42,115 nucleotides of DNA from Welwitschia mirabilis (GCA_051453625.1 JBOZIK010000001.1:223933921-223976035), one strand, 5' to 3'; counted from the stretch's first letter, positions 21,441 to 32,882 are shown. Program-made: numbers and translations. Notes: generated by a model not told the origin, from the sequence alone.

Positions 21441-22240
21441 TATTTAAGCTCTATATAAACTTGGGGATTGGGCCTTACTTAATTAGATAAGTTAATAAGT
21501 AACTTCTCTTCAATCTCAAAGTAGCATATTAGTTGTATTATTATTTATGAGTTGGGAATAAAAGTAGTGGTATTTAAAGTTTATCTCGAGTTAGAATTTT
21601 TGATTTGAAGTTATTAAGGATTTCTTATTTCAATCTTAATCTTATCATTTTTAAATTAAAATTTCAATTTTATTATCAATAATAGAAAATTTAAAAGTTT
21701 TTAAGAATGTAGGATAAACATATTTTAGATGTCTAGACATCTAGGGTGAAAATGTCTTTTCATGAAGCAGATGTCTTTAACTATCAGTGGTTGAAAATTT
21801 AAAATAAAATAGGATAGAAAACTTTGAAATAGATAGACAAATATTTATTTCATTTTAGATGTCTTTGAAAAGATTAAATATTTTTTCCACTTTGATGTAA
21901 AATTTTAAGAATTTAACATGTTGATGTCTTTTAGATAGTTGACATCTTTGATACAATGGAAAAGAAAATAGAAAGCCCATATAAAAATTAGGATTTGTGC
22001 CCTTTTTAAGAAAGGAATGAGTACCAATTCTTATTTTCTATTCTTCACTAAGTAGCAACTTTTATCAGTGTATCCAAGAACTTTTATTTTCATAGTATTC
22101 TTAGGAGAGACATCTTGGATTTGGAAGAAGTCTCACAGTAAGAAAACATACATGGGAATCTCTACATAGCTATACATTTTTGGTTTTTCTAGCAATTTAT
22201 TTATAGGATTTAGTTTATTATGTTTATATCACATAAATAT
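21441..22240 (+). other. Non-coding spacer between pol and the env-like region
   Basis: No frame of interest. It holds further AGATGTCT/AGACATCT words: a perfect 16-bp palindrome at 21727-21742, and copies near 21770, 21858 and 21925-21950. SIRE-type elements commonly have a long spacer here. Confidence 0.7.
21727..21742. repeat. Perfect 16-bp palindrome AGATGTCTAGACATCT
   Basis: Identical to its own reverse complement and built of two opposed copies of the AGATGTCT word that recurs in both LTRs of this element. It could bind a dimeric protein or form a small cruciform; neither is shown. Confidence 0.95.
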
Positions 22241-23850
22241 GATGAGAAGAAAGCCTATGAATTTACCAAGGGAAAGAAAATTTGCAAGAAATACAACCAA
22301 TGTAGCATGAGCCTTAGTTTTACCATGAAGCATCCTAATGGAGATACAATTTATGGATTCATTACTCAATCATTATAAGAAGGACTTTGAACGTTTGGAA
22401 GCATAAGAAAGATTATATTCTATTCTAATTATATCATATTGATTGATAAAATATTGTTCAATTGGCATAGAGTATTTTAGATCTATGATGCTAGAGTTCT
22501 ATGCCAACGTTCATAAGATTGATGATTTTACAGGGAAATTTCAGATACAGATCAAAAGTACATCTTTTCATTTGTATCCTAATATGATTAATAATATACT
22601 TATCATTAATAACTTTAATCTTCCTTAGCTTTTTATGCATTTATTTTAAGATATTTTCAAAAGTAATATAGCTAGAGTGTCTCATCATAGCTTGAGCATA
22701 ATAATCTTTAACAATTCTAAAATGGCCTTCCATGAGAATGTAAATACATAGTATTTGATGAATCTATATTAAGTTTGATATCATTTTATAACATATTAGT
22801 TAAATGTGGTAGCTATGCTTACTATAATCTAATGCAAACAATCGTAGTATATTGTTTACTCAGTGAGTTTAAGATTACTCTCCATTTTATGTTTTATAGG
22901 AATGATTTCGCTTTGTTTCATAAGGGATAATTATTAGTTCATCCATGCTAAATCAATCTTATGATTAATAAAGCTATAATTTCAGTGCCTTCAGTAAATC
23001 ACTTAAGGCCAAATAAACCTCTAGTTGAGTTTAATAAAAAGAGATAAGCACCCATTTAGCCAAGAAAGGGTACAAATAAAAGACCTCCTAATAAATAGTT
23101 TTAGAATTCCAAGTTTATAAGTTCTCATAGTTTATCCTTAGTAAAGAAAATATTGTGTTATAGATAAAATCTTTGGTAAGGATAGTATAAATATATTATT
23201 ATTAAAGAAGTACAAAGATATAGCGAGTAAGAAGTAGATCCCTACTACTAGTTTGCAGACTATGGGAAGTCTTATTTAGATAGATTTAAAGGATGAGGAA
23301 GAGGAAGCAGAGACTCTAGCTTCTACTAGTATAGGTATGATTCAAGTAGAGTAGAGAAATTAAAATCATCAGATGAATTTGAGTTATAAAAAGATGAGAA
23401 ACATTTTAAGAGGAAGAAATAGCCTCTACCATAGTAGCACTATGTAGAGTTGGGTAACACATGTCACATCATAAACTTAATTTTTATAGCTCCAATCATA
23501 CTTCCTTATCCCTAATAGCTCCATCATAGCATCATGCCAGTTCACCACCTCATCTACCACTACCACCTTCTATCCATGCTATACCACTAATTGATGCTCC
23601 ACCATCTCAATTAAATTTTGATATAGTAGCTATAATAAATTTTTCAAGTACCTTTATCACCCTCGTAGTTATGTTTACATAAGAAAAAAGGCCTCATAGG
23701 ATCATGGAGAGCCATCGTAAGGTCCATCACATCATACTTCTCCTCTTATATCATCGTCATCATACATAATTTAGAGTTTCATCACTCATGATAGTGAAGA
23801 TAACATCAATAATATGGATATGGATATCCTTATACCAATGACTTAAATTA
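22210..23850 (+). pseudogene. Env-like third coding region of the SIRE-like element
   Basis: After pol, the + strand keeps protein-like stretches in the place of the env-like frame of SIRE elements. From 22251 one reads PMNLPRERKFARN. At 22443-22628 a 61-codon open frame contains LEFYANVHKIDDFTGKF and a PNMINNILIINNFNLP end, close to the VREFYANL...I...LGLP pattern common in this type of plant element protein. An acidic stretch DEEEEAETLAST lies near 23.30 kb, and a Pro/Ser-rich stretch (SPPHLPLPPSIHAIPLIDAPP-like, in two frames) at about 23.53-23.61 kb. I see no reliable signal peptide or fusion peptide. Its function is unknown even in the family; stops interrupt it here. Confidence 0.6.
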
Positions 23851-24295
23851 TAGTGATTAGGAATTGTTGATGTCCAAAAAAGAAGAGAAAGTGGCAAATC
23901 TCTATGGACACTTAGATAATTCTAGAGGTAGTTGGAGATGAGGTTTTGGTTGGACATTCAAATGAGTGATGTCATTCTTGATGATTACTTATGACATTTT
24001 GCATGCATGTATTATTTAATAGAGCTACTTTGTTATTTTCACTAGACTATATATTTATTAAGGTTATGTTGTATTTGTTAACACTTATACTTATTATAGC
24101 ATATTGGATATTACATGAGATGTTTTGTCATGATCTTAATCATTAAATATTTAGTGTGCTCATTCTCTGATCGGTTACTATTTAATCTTGATGTTAGGTA
24201 GTACAATAGCTTTTGATTTATCCTTATTTTTTAATGTCTTAACTATAATTGACAAAGCTTGTAATAATAGGATTTTCCAAGTTTTGGACATCATT

Positions 24296-24307
24296 AAAAA
24301 GAGGAGA
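24296..24307 (+). promoter_or_regulatory. Polypurine tract
   Basis: AAAAAGAGGAGA lies directly before the 3-prime LTR. This tract would prime plus-strand DNA synthesis and it fixes the left edge of the LTR. Confidence 0.85.
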
Positions 24308-24308
24308 T

Positions 24309-25742
24309 TATTAGCAAAATCTTGGTTTTGATGATGTGACTTGTTAAATGTAATGTGTTTTATGTGTAGAAAAGGTATTAAAAACATATCTTAAGTTGAC
24401 ATAATACTTCAAGTACAAACAAAAATCATTAATAGAAAAAATTAATCTCTAAGGCATCAAATAGGATTTGCATAAGAGACTCATAATGCTATAAGTCTAA
24501 AAATGATTAAGCTTACAGATCATAAATTTTTAATAAAGATAATAAAATACATGTATGAAATGGAAGATGTTTATGAGTTGAAAAATTTCTACAAACTAGA
24601 AGACATATATACTAATTCGAACCTATAATTAAAGAAAAACATTTATCAATAGAAAGACATCTATACTGAATGCACTAATGAAATACATCTATAAAGTGGA
24701 AGAAGTCTATGCTAAATTGAAATAGGTGATATAAGTTAATTTGTACTAGAAATATGATTTAATAATTTTCTAGAAAACTAGATATTTTATGAACACTAAA
24801 TTCTTGATGTTAAGGGACCAAATAAACATTAGTTCAAATCTTGTTAAAATCTAGATAGTTTTGTATTGTAGACGACTATCTCATGGAAGATATCTATCTA
24901 ATAAAAACATCTATCATATTGTAGATGTCTATCTTAAAAATTGATGTAATTGAAAAGCAAACATTGGATAATGAGAATTAGCTATTTACAATCATTGAAT
25001 AGCATTAAAAGTCATTCAAATATTTATTCTTTTAGATTAACTAATTAGAACATTTCAAGAGTATGAAAGGCACAATAAAGAATTATTAGATAATGATTGA
25101 TTAGAACTAAACATGACAAAATTATTTGGAATTAACTAACAAACATTGTTAATGAAGATATTTTATGATTTAAGCGCATCCATTACACCATTCTTGGTAT
25201 TTAATTTTGTTAGGTGATTACATTGAAGGAGATGTTAAGCTATTACATGGTTCTCATTATTTTAAACTTGTTCTTTTTTGAGTTTAGATTATTAACACTT
25301 CATTTTTAGATTATTTGATTTATGTAATTTCTTCTTTCAGTATTAATACTTTTATCTACATCTCTTTCTTTATAGTGTCGCTTGCTTAGGAATTTTAAAG
25401 TATTAGGCAATCATCATATGAGTGTGCTTCTTGAGATTTGATAAGTTTTTGTGAACAATTTTGGCTACTTTTCTATTGTAATTTATAAGGTAAATAGAGT
25501 TCTTCCTTATAAGAGGCATCTCATTTGTATGTAAGGTTTGCAATTCTCCAAAACCACTATTTATTATAACTTAAGGATATTTAGATGTGTGAAGGGTAGC
25601 TACCATCTATATGTCGGTATGCCTAGGTTAGGAAATCATGTAAACTGGTAATGTTTCTATTTGTGAATTTATATTTATTGGTTCTTTAAGTTTTTATTAG
25701 TTGTGTTTATCTATCTCTCCTCTCTGTATTCAATGATTCTCA
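24309..25742 (+). repeat. 3-prime LTR of the SIRE-like element
   Basis: Starts TATTAGCAAAATCTTGG after the polypurine tract and ends CAATGATTCTCA. It is collinear with 15229-16739, including the AGATGTCT words, a TATGAGGACTTTTGG-like stretch and the terminal ATTCTCA. It lacks the 83-bp duplication. Many differences from the other LTR are C/T or G/A. Confidence 0.9.
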
Positions 25743-25747
25743 TTATT
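25743..25747 (+). repeat. Candidate 5-bp target-site duplication, right copy (TTATT)
   Basis: Partner of TTCTT at 15224-15228, with one mismatch. Confidence 0.55.
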
Positions 25748-28700
25748 TTTAGTAGAGTCAAATTTATTTTTGCTATAATCATAATCTTCATCTTAGTGAG
25801 ATACGATGCATGAATAGGTATTTCTTGAAGAAGATTAAAGATTAACATAAATAAAATTAATTAAAAATTCCATTTAAAAGGGTAAAAAATGTGTATTAAG
25901 TTCTATGTAGTATCTTGGAAGGAGATTTGTAAGCCTATGAAATTAGAACGATGGAATATACAAGACATAAGAAACAAAGTTTTCCTTGCATAATTGAACA
26001 TCATTAAGAAAATTAAGTAGGGGAATACTTTATTAAAAGAAAATTTAAAAGAAAAAATACAAAGGGTGGGAAGCCAAGCATGAAAATTTCCCCTTCTAGT
26101 AAGACTTATAGTTAGGAAAATTAAAGTTGGAAAATTTGACTTTTTAAATAATTAAAAGAGGTAACATCCCCTTTTGAAGTTTTTAGATTTTAAGATATTA
26201 ATGACCTAATAATATTTATGAGTTAAATCTAGCAAAGGATAGTTCAAATAAAAATTAAGTTAAAAATTATTATAGTGGAGGAATATCCCCTTACTCCTAC
26301 TAAATCTTAAAGAAGAAAGAAATCAGCCTTACAGCGAGGAGGGACAAAATAATTTTGGAAGTTAGAAAAATTCCTATAGAAAATATTTTATTAAATTATA
26401 TCATATCAATAAACTATTAAATGGAACAAGGAAATTCATGATGAACAAGTAGGAGTCCTAAAATTATTCATAATTCACAATAAAGTTTTAACCATGGTTA
26501 AATTAAAAAAGAAAGAATTAAAACATATTAAAGATAGCTAATTATAGGGGTTGCCTAAGTTAATCAAACATCTTTTCTAAGAGCAACCATTATAGTTTTG
26601 GTGAGGTAGAACTTTGACATAATGATGACCTAGAATGGGGTTTTAAATACCATGGGCAAGTTTCATGAGGTGGTTTTCTAGTTCTTATGACTAGTCCATA
26701 ATTAATAGATTGTTTTAGATATTTTATAAATTCCAAAAAATATCCTTTTGATCATTGAGAAAAATATTAGTAAAATTTTAGTATTTAAGATAATAAGAAA
26801 GCACTAAAAATTCAAAGTGATGGATGGCAAGACATTTCATAATAATATATGACTACAGAGATGCATTGTTACTATTGGTTAAAAGCCACTCCTAAAGCTT
26901 ATAAAGAAGGTAAACTTCAATGGTGATTGGCTCATTAGAAATACAAAAATTATGCTTAGCAAAAGAAGATATGAAATCTTTGTTTATCTTATTACTAAGG
27001 CTAAAAGACTTAGAGGTGAGGAAGAACTCATGCTTTCAACATTTATGATGTATAATGAGATGGATAGAATTTTCAAGTAGAAGGAATCTTATGTGGGAAA
27101 AACTATATTAGGAATGTACATCTATAGCACCCATGGAAGACTATGATAAAATTCATCGACCACTACATGATTTATGAAGGAAATACATCATGCATGTAAG
27201 ATATAGATTTCAATTTTCTCTTGGCCTTGAATAAAGGATGGAGAATTAATTCAAATTTTTTCCCATAGAAAATATTTGAGGAAAAATTTAAAGAAGGCAT
27301 TGCTATTTTATTAAGAAAGTATTGGACTCTATGGAAAGAAGAAATTAAAGAAAAGGTAGATAAAGGATAAGATAAATCAAAGGGAAACCAATAATATGAG
27401 AAGTATATGTACTAGTAAAATAGGGAGGTTCCTTTGAAATTCTATTAAAGGTAAAAGAGAACTAAGTCTTGTTATAATTAAAGTAAGAAAAAAATCAATA
27501 GATAAGTCCATAAAGAAAAGGAAATAATGGGTCTAAGAGGTAGCTTTCTAGCTAGGCTAGCATGTTAAAGAAGGGAACTAAACAAAAAGCTAAAGAACCT
27601 AAATCCAATTTCATAATAACTAAAGCACCTAGATTTATGCATATTGAGTAGTTGAAGCCTAAATTGATTATTATTAGTGATGATAAAAACAAAGACATAG
27701 AATTTAGGGCTTAATTTTATTAGAATTTTTCTAGAAACAAAAACTAATAGACTAAGTAAGAAAATGAATAACAATGATTGCTTAAAAAAAAAGGAAAAAA
27801 GCTTAGAGTTCATCTAAGAACTTCAACTAATAGAGGAATTTTCCTCTTCATAAACAAAAACCCTTATAATGCCCAAAATTCAACTTTAAGGATAGTGAAG
27901 GAGAAGAGAAGACTAATATCAAAGTGCAATATAATAAGATAGGGGCCATTAAAGAATTAAAGAATTATTATGAGGCCTTAGGTTTATACTTAAGTGCATT
28001 CAATGCATAGACATTAGAACTCAAAGGAAGATGGTTTTGCTATGATATCCTAATAAGAATTAACATCAAGCATATGAAATCTTAGAAAAAAGTATTAACA
28101 TGAACAACATCAAGGATATCCTTGACAATAAGAAGTTTAGGGCTACATATCACTTCCCTCATAAATAACTTCTCATGAGGTGATATAGAAGATGCATTTA
28201 GCTATTCTAATCTACTTTTATGCCTCTTTAAGATCAAATCCTATTTCTTTATTTACTTGATTTTCATTAATAGTGTGTAGATATAGTAGGACTGATTTCT
28301 TTTAGATAGGGATTATCCTCGTACTTTATTTTTTCTTATGATTTTAAGTTACCATTTTTATTTCAAGTCAAGCAATATCTTTTAAGTAAGGGATTCTTCC
28401 CACATCAGCTATTAACTATTTTCTTGTACACAATTCCATGATTTTCCTAATTATTAATACATGCTATGAGATTTTATTAAAAAATAAAATTTATAATTAG
28501 TAATTTAATTTCTAACCTTAAAAAGTAAAAAGGGGTGATTTTACTTGGGCTATATTTAACATAGGCTATTAAAGATTCAATAAACTAGAAAAATATAAAC
28601 ATAGATAAGGGTATTTTTTAAAAGTTAATAAGACATGTAATAAAAATAAAAAGGTAGGAATATCTAGACACCACTAGAAATTTTATCTATTAAGGAATTT

Positions 28701-28965
28701 ATTAAAATAAGCCTTAATTTAAAAAGTCTTTTTAAGGTGTGTTTATATACAAAAATCTTTAAAAAAGGATCTAAAGGCATTTATAAAAAAGAATGCAATA
28801 ATAAGGTGTTTCCTCATAATCGTCTTAAAAATATGGCTAACAACATATTTATAATTATAAATTCCTTAATATAAAGTATTATGTAATGAAATAAACTACT
28901 TATTTCTTTTCATCCTTTTATTTCCATTCCTCACTTGCTTAAAGTCTTATTGCTTTATGATACAA
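25748..28965. other. No gene recognised; possible LTR start and weak coding-like stretch
   Basis: AAAAGAGG followed by TAACATCCCC near 26154-26171 resembles a polypurine tract plus LTR start on the + strand, and GGAGGGACAAAATAATTTTGG near 26337 is of a kind often seen in plant gypsy LTRs. No partner was found. Between 26860 and 27420 the + strand has Lys/Glu-rich partial frames (for example KEGIAILLRKYWTLWKEEIK near 27.3 kb) that look protein-like, but I cannot name them. Confidence 0.4.
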
Positions 28966-29169
28966 GCAATATAGACAGAGGTCACTGATAAACATAGAAA
29001 ATTCAAATAGAGGTTACCAAGAAATGCAAGAAAGAAAGATAAATAAATGGAGATCACTAAGAAACACAGGAAAAATAGATGGAAATCATTGAGAAATGCA
29101 GGTGATAAAAATAGAGTTTAATGAGAAATACAAATGATATAGATAAAGGTCATTGAGAAATATAAGCAA
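28966..29169 (+). repeat. Degenerate tandem repeat, about six units of 32-39 bp
   Basis: Successive units share a core of the form AGAGGTCACTGAGAAACACAG (seen as AGAGGTCACTGATAAACATA, AGAGGTTACCAAGAAATGCA, GGAGATCACTAAGAAACACA, GGAAATCATTGAGAAATGCA, and so on) separated by A-rich links. Units differ mainly by transitions. Stops in all frames argue against a repeat protein. This looks like a small decayed minisatellite. Confidence 0.85.
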
Positions 29170-30310
29170 TAGGATTTTTTTTATTGATTGAAGTTCTTAT
29201 CATTTACTTATAAATATGATTATCTCCATCATGCATGACTATAAAAGAGCATTCAATTAAATAGGATTTATCCATCCTGCAAGGTTTCCTTAACTTTTCT
29301 AATCTTGACCTTTTCATCCCAAGTAGTCTTACCCTTATATATTGATTACATTCATCATCCCTATAAGACACTTACAAAAAGATCCAATTTAGGTCACATT
29401 TAGGTTATAATTTCCAGTGAGAATATATTACTAATTTGATTTGTTTTTGTTTTCATATTTAGCCCCATGTTGTGCTCATTTCCATTTATTCAAATTGTTT
29501 ATCAATAATGCTATGTGGACTAAATGTTTGAATAAGTCCATCCATTATTACACTCATATATTTATAATGCAATCCCTAAGTAATAACTTATTACTTATTT
29601 TTTATGCTTGTGCTTGAAACATTATTTGTATTGTCATGTAATTCTTTCTTCATGGAATCCTTTGTATAGTACAAAATAGCCATGATTCTATAGAATCTTT
29701 ATGTTTGTTGTATTGAATACATAAATATTGCGAAATTTAACATTTTATGCTATAAAAATCATGTATTATAGGTTTTTGAATTCAATTTCTTTATAAACAG
29801 ACCTGAACTTCCATCATTTAATATCCTTTAAAGTTTTTCTAAAATCATGTATAGACAAAGGATAATCTCTCTTATTATAATTTCTGGTTTTGCCCTCAAA
29901 AGTCAATTACTGCATTGTCTTGGATAGGTAGATTATTCTCAACTATCCTTTTGGGTTTTCTATCTATAGTAGTTCTTCTAGTTATACATTAGAAGTTATA
30001 TAGTGGCATGATTTGGTTTTACTCACTCTATATACTCTTAACAGAAAACCTTTTCCTACTGAGCACAATTATGATTAAAGGTAAATATTTTTCTTTAAAT
30101 AAAAACTATAGTTATTCATCAATCATTAGAACACTTTATTTCATAGGAATTTATTAAAAACACCTAGAAAAACCATTGGTAATTTATGGTATAATATAAA
30201 TCCAAATTCTATTTGTATTTCTTTATTTGTTATACTCTTATGTTATTTGTATTTTTATTTTTATGTGATGATGCATTACTTGAGTGTTATTTTACTAAGA
30301 TGATTTTGCT
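29170..30310. other. No gene recognised
   Basis: A+T-rich DNA. A hydrophobic, T-rich-composition frame near 29.88-30.15 kb on the + strand has no recognisable domain and contains stops. It may include the LTR that ends near 30320. Confidence 0.55.
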
Positions 30311-30320
30311 TACATTCACA

Positions 30321-30334
30321 AGTATCAGAGTAGC
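30321..30334 (+). promoter_or_regulatory. Weak primer-binding-site match after a possible LTR end
   Basis: TACATTCACA is followed by AGTATCAGAGTAGC. The core GTATCAGAG plus the preceding CA end fits an LTR/PBS junction with a few transitions (expected TGGTATCAGAGC). No LTR partner and no pol sequence follow, so this is tentative. Confidence 0.35.
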
Positions 30335-30990
30335 ATAACTTAACTATAGGTTTTCTTTAAGATTGTAAAAATTGCATCATAGATGAAAGACTATTCAAGC
30401 TTATACCAATGTTATTTCTATCTTCATCATTATCTAGGCCTTTATTCCAATAACATTGCATTACCATCAACAATATTAGGTTAGCAAGATCCTTTAAACA
30501 ACTAGCTGCTTCATCCTACATGAATGTATCTTTAATGTCATACCATAGGCCATAGTAGGATTTACAACAAAACCTATAGTAATTAATAACACTTGTTTAT
30601 AATGCCATAGAAAAGGTCTTAAAGTTAGGTATTCTAGTTGTTTCCACTTTAGGATAGTAATTAATGTCAAGGAACTCAAGTAAACTCTACATGCAAGTAA
30701 AAATTTATCTAATAGGAGGAAAACATATCAAAAAAGTAAATTAAATCTAAGAAGAACTTGGGAATTATAATCTAAATGTCATGATTACTTCTTCCTTACC
30801 TTCACACATTGGTAGGATGATTTAGCTTATGTGTTTAGAATGTGCATGAGAGCCTATTCACATTCTGTTAAGTTCTTCCTTCCTTCTTGGGATTGTCCTT
30901 TTATGATTCTTTGGGATTTTTTACATAATAAGTCCTAAAACGTCATGCTCTAAAATAAGTACAATTAGATTTTAACATTTATAATGTAGT
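30335..30990. other. No gene recognised
   Basis: Nothing recognisable on either strand; a short minus-strand open frame at 30494-30679 has no domain. Confidence 0.55.
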
Positions 30991-31050
30991 AAGATAAGGC
31001 TCTTGCTACTTTCCTACTATAGGATAAGGCTCTTGCTACTTTCCTACTAT
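30991..31050 (+). repeat. 30-bp tandem duplication
   Basis: GATAAGGCTCTTGCTACTTT and its continuation CCTACTAT occur twice in a row with a period of 30; one mismatch over 30 bases. The near identity marks a recent event in an otherwise diverged background. Confidence 0.97.
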
Positions 31051-31515
31051 TTTCCTTACTTTTTTATTTTGTTTCCATGGAATTTTATTTTAAGTGCCTA
31101 ATTTTCATCTATTATTCTTTAGGGTATTCATTATTATTTTTGAGATTAATCTAACTAATATAAATAGTAGCTATCATTTAATTTTTAAGTAAATAATGAA
31201 TGAAAGTAATGATTTATTTATTTATCACAACTAGCATCATAACATTATTTTCATGTATGGATGAAATCACTATTTTCAAAATAAAAAATTAATCTCCATT
31301 TTGAAAATTAATCTTTACATAGAGGAAATAATAATCTAGACTAGGTTGATCTAATTTGTAAAGTTAAAATTGGTGATTAAATTGAAATTAGTCTTTTAAT
31401 CAGGATTTTTAGTGATTTATCAATTTATCATTAATCTAGGTCACATTTAAAAACATCAAAAAGAAAAATTAAAATAACTTAAACCATTAAAATTATTTAT
31501 TTAACATTGTATCAT
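31051..31515. other. No gene recognised
   Basis: A+T-rich DNA up to the large gap, nothing recognisable. Confidence 0.6.
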
Positions 31516-32349
31516 NNNNNNNNNNNNNNNNNNNNNNNNNNNNNNNNNNNNNNNNNNNNNNNNNNNNNNNNNNNNNNNNNNNNNNNNNNNNNNNNNNNNN
31601 NNNNNNNNNNNNNNNNNNNNNNNNNNNNNNNNNNNNNNNNNNNNNNNNNNNNNNNNNNNNNNNNNNNNNNNNNNNNNNNNNNNNNNNNNNNNNNNNNNNN
31701 NNNNNNNNNNNNNNNNNNNNNNNNNNNNNNNNNNNNNNNNNNNNNNNNNNNNNNNNNNNNNNNNNNNNNNNNNNNNNNNNNNNNNNNNNNNNNNNNNNNN
31801 NNNNNNNNNNNNNNNNNNNNNNNNNNNNNNNNNNNNNNNNNNNNNNNNNNNNNNNNNNNNNNNNNNNNNNNNNNNNNNNNNNNNNNNNNNNNNNNNNNNN
31901 NNNNNNNNNNNNNNNNNNNNNNNNNNNNNNNNNNNNNNNNNNNNNNNNNNNNNNNNNNNNNNNNNNNNNNNNNNNNNNNNNNNNNNNNNNNNNNNNNNNN
32001 NNNNNNNNNNNNNNNNNNNNNNNNNNNNNNNNNNNNNNNNNNNNNNNNNNNNNNNNNNNNNNNNNNNNNNNNNNNNNNNNNNNNNNNNNNNNNNNNNNNN
32101 NNNNNNNNNNNNNNNNNNNNNNNNNNNNNNNNNNNNNNNNNNNNNNNNNNNNNNNNNNNNNNNNNNNNNNNNNNNNNNNNNNNNNNNNNNNNNNNNNNNN
32201 NNNNNNNNNNNNNNNNNNNNNNNNNNNNNNNNNNNNNNNNNNNNNNNNNNNNNNNNNNNNNNNNNNNNNNNNNNNNNNNNNNNNNNNNNNNNNNNNNNNN
32301 NNNNNNNNNNNNNNNNNNNNNNNNNNNNNNNNNNNNNNNNNNNNNNNNN
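31516..32349. other. Assembly gap, 834 N
   Basis: Largest gap in the window. It ends 21 bases before a compound microsatellite, which may have hindered assembly. Long open frames reported across it on either strand consist of unknown residues and are meaningless. Confidence 1.
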
Positions 32350-32370
32350 ACAGTAAATGAAAAAACTTTT

Positions 32371-32434
32371 GTGTGTGTATGTGTGTGTGTGTGTATGTGT
32401 GTGTGTATGTATGTATGTATGTATATATATATAT
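32371..32434. repeat. Compound microsatellite (TG)n-(TATG)n-(TA)n
   Basis: TG repeats with TATG interruptions grade into four TATG units and then TA repeats. The graded order suggests stepwise TG to TA conversion by CpG-independent C-to-T change or slippage. Confidence 0.97.
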
Positions 32435-32465
32435 AACTAATTGTATTTTAAGGCTCTTTAAATTC

Positions 32466-32623
32466 AACATATATCATATATGAATCAAAAGATAAGTCTT
32501 ATATAGCTAGAGTATAGTGGTTATCTACCAACTTTAACATTACTAATGCTCTACATTTTGAGTTTTTAGATGAAAGAAATAAACATAATATACTCTTTCG
32601 AAAACTATGTATAATACCCTAAA
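32466..32623 (+). repeat. Contig-end duplicate A, left copy
   Basis: About 158 bp ending exactly at a 100-N gap. It is repeated at 32724-32882, starting exactly after the gap, with one indel and roughly seven substitutions. This is what two unmerged overlapping contig ends look like. Confidence 0.93.
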
Positions 32624-32723
32624 NNNNNNNNNNNNNNNNNNNNNNNNNNNNNNNNNNNNNNNNNNNNNNNNNNNNNNNNNNNNNNNNNNNNNNNNNNNNN
32701 NNNNNNNNNNNNNNNNNNNNNNN
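32624..32723. other. Assembly gap, 100 N
   Basis: Default-size gap between duplicated contig ends. Confidence 1.
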
Positions 32724-32882
32724 AACATGATATCATATATGAATCAAAAGATAAGTCCTATATAGCTAGAGTATAGTGGTTATCTACCAACTTTAACATT
32801 ACTAACACTCTACATTTTGAGTTTTTAGATGAAATAAATAAACATAATATACTCTTTTGAAAACTATGTATAATACCCTGGA
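32724..32882 (+). repeat. Contig-end duplicate A, right copy
   Basis: See 32466-32623. It runs directly into the LTR/PBS junction of the minus-strand element. Confidence 0.93.

Larger units (their letters stand above)
15229..25742 (+). mobile_element. Full-length but decayed SIRE-like Ty1/copia retrotransposon with env-like region
   Basis: A complete element of about 10.5 kb: 5-prime LTR (15229-16739), PBS, gag, protease, integrase, RT, RNase H, a non-coding spacer, an env-like third region, a polypurine tract and the 3-prime LTR (24309-25742). Integrase before RT defines copia. Long LTRs, an LTR start of TGTTGGC type (here TATTGGC/TATTAGC), a PPT of GAGGAGA type and extra coding after pol are features of the plant SIRE/Maximus lineage. 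The two LTRs agree at roughly four bases in five over the first 115 bases compared by eye, so the insertion is old. Catalytic residues of protease, integrase and RT are lost. It sits in or next to the LINE relic. Confidence 0.9.

Noticed and set aside
27565-27813. 82-codon minus-strand frame rich in Phe/Ser/Leu
   Set aside because: The + strand here is A-rich; the composition is a by-product and no domain is visible.
28966-29169. Possible CRISPR-like array
   Set aside because: Units are degenerate and adjacent without unique spacers of constant length, and the context is a plant nuclear repeat region.
31493-32470. Long open frames on both strands (325 and 309 codons)
   Set aside because: They consist almost entirely of N-derived unknown residues; the visible ends are a microsatellite (His-Thr-Tyr or Val-Cys repeats).
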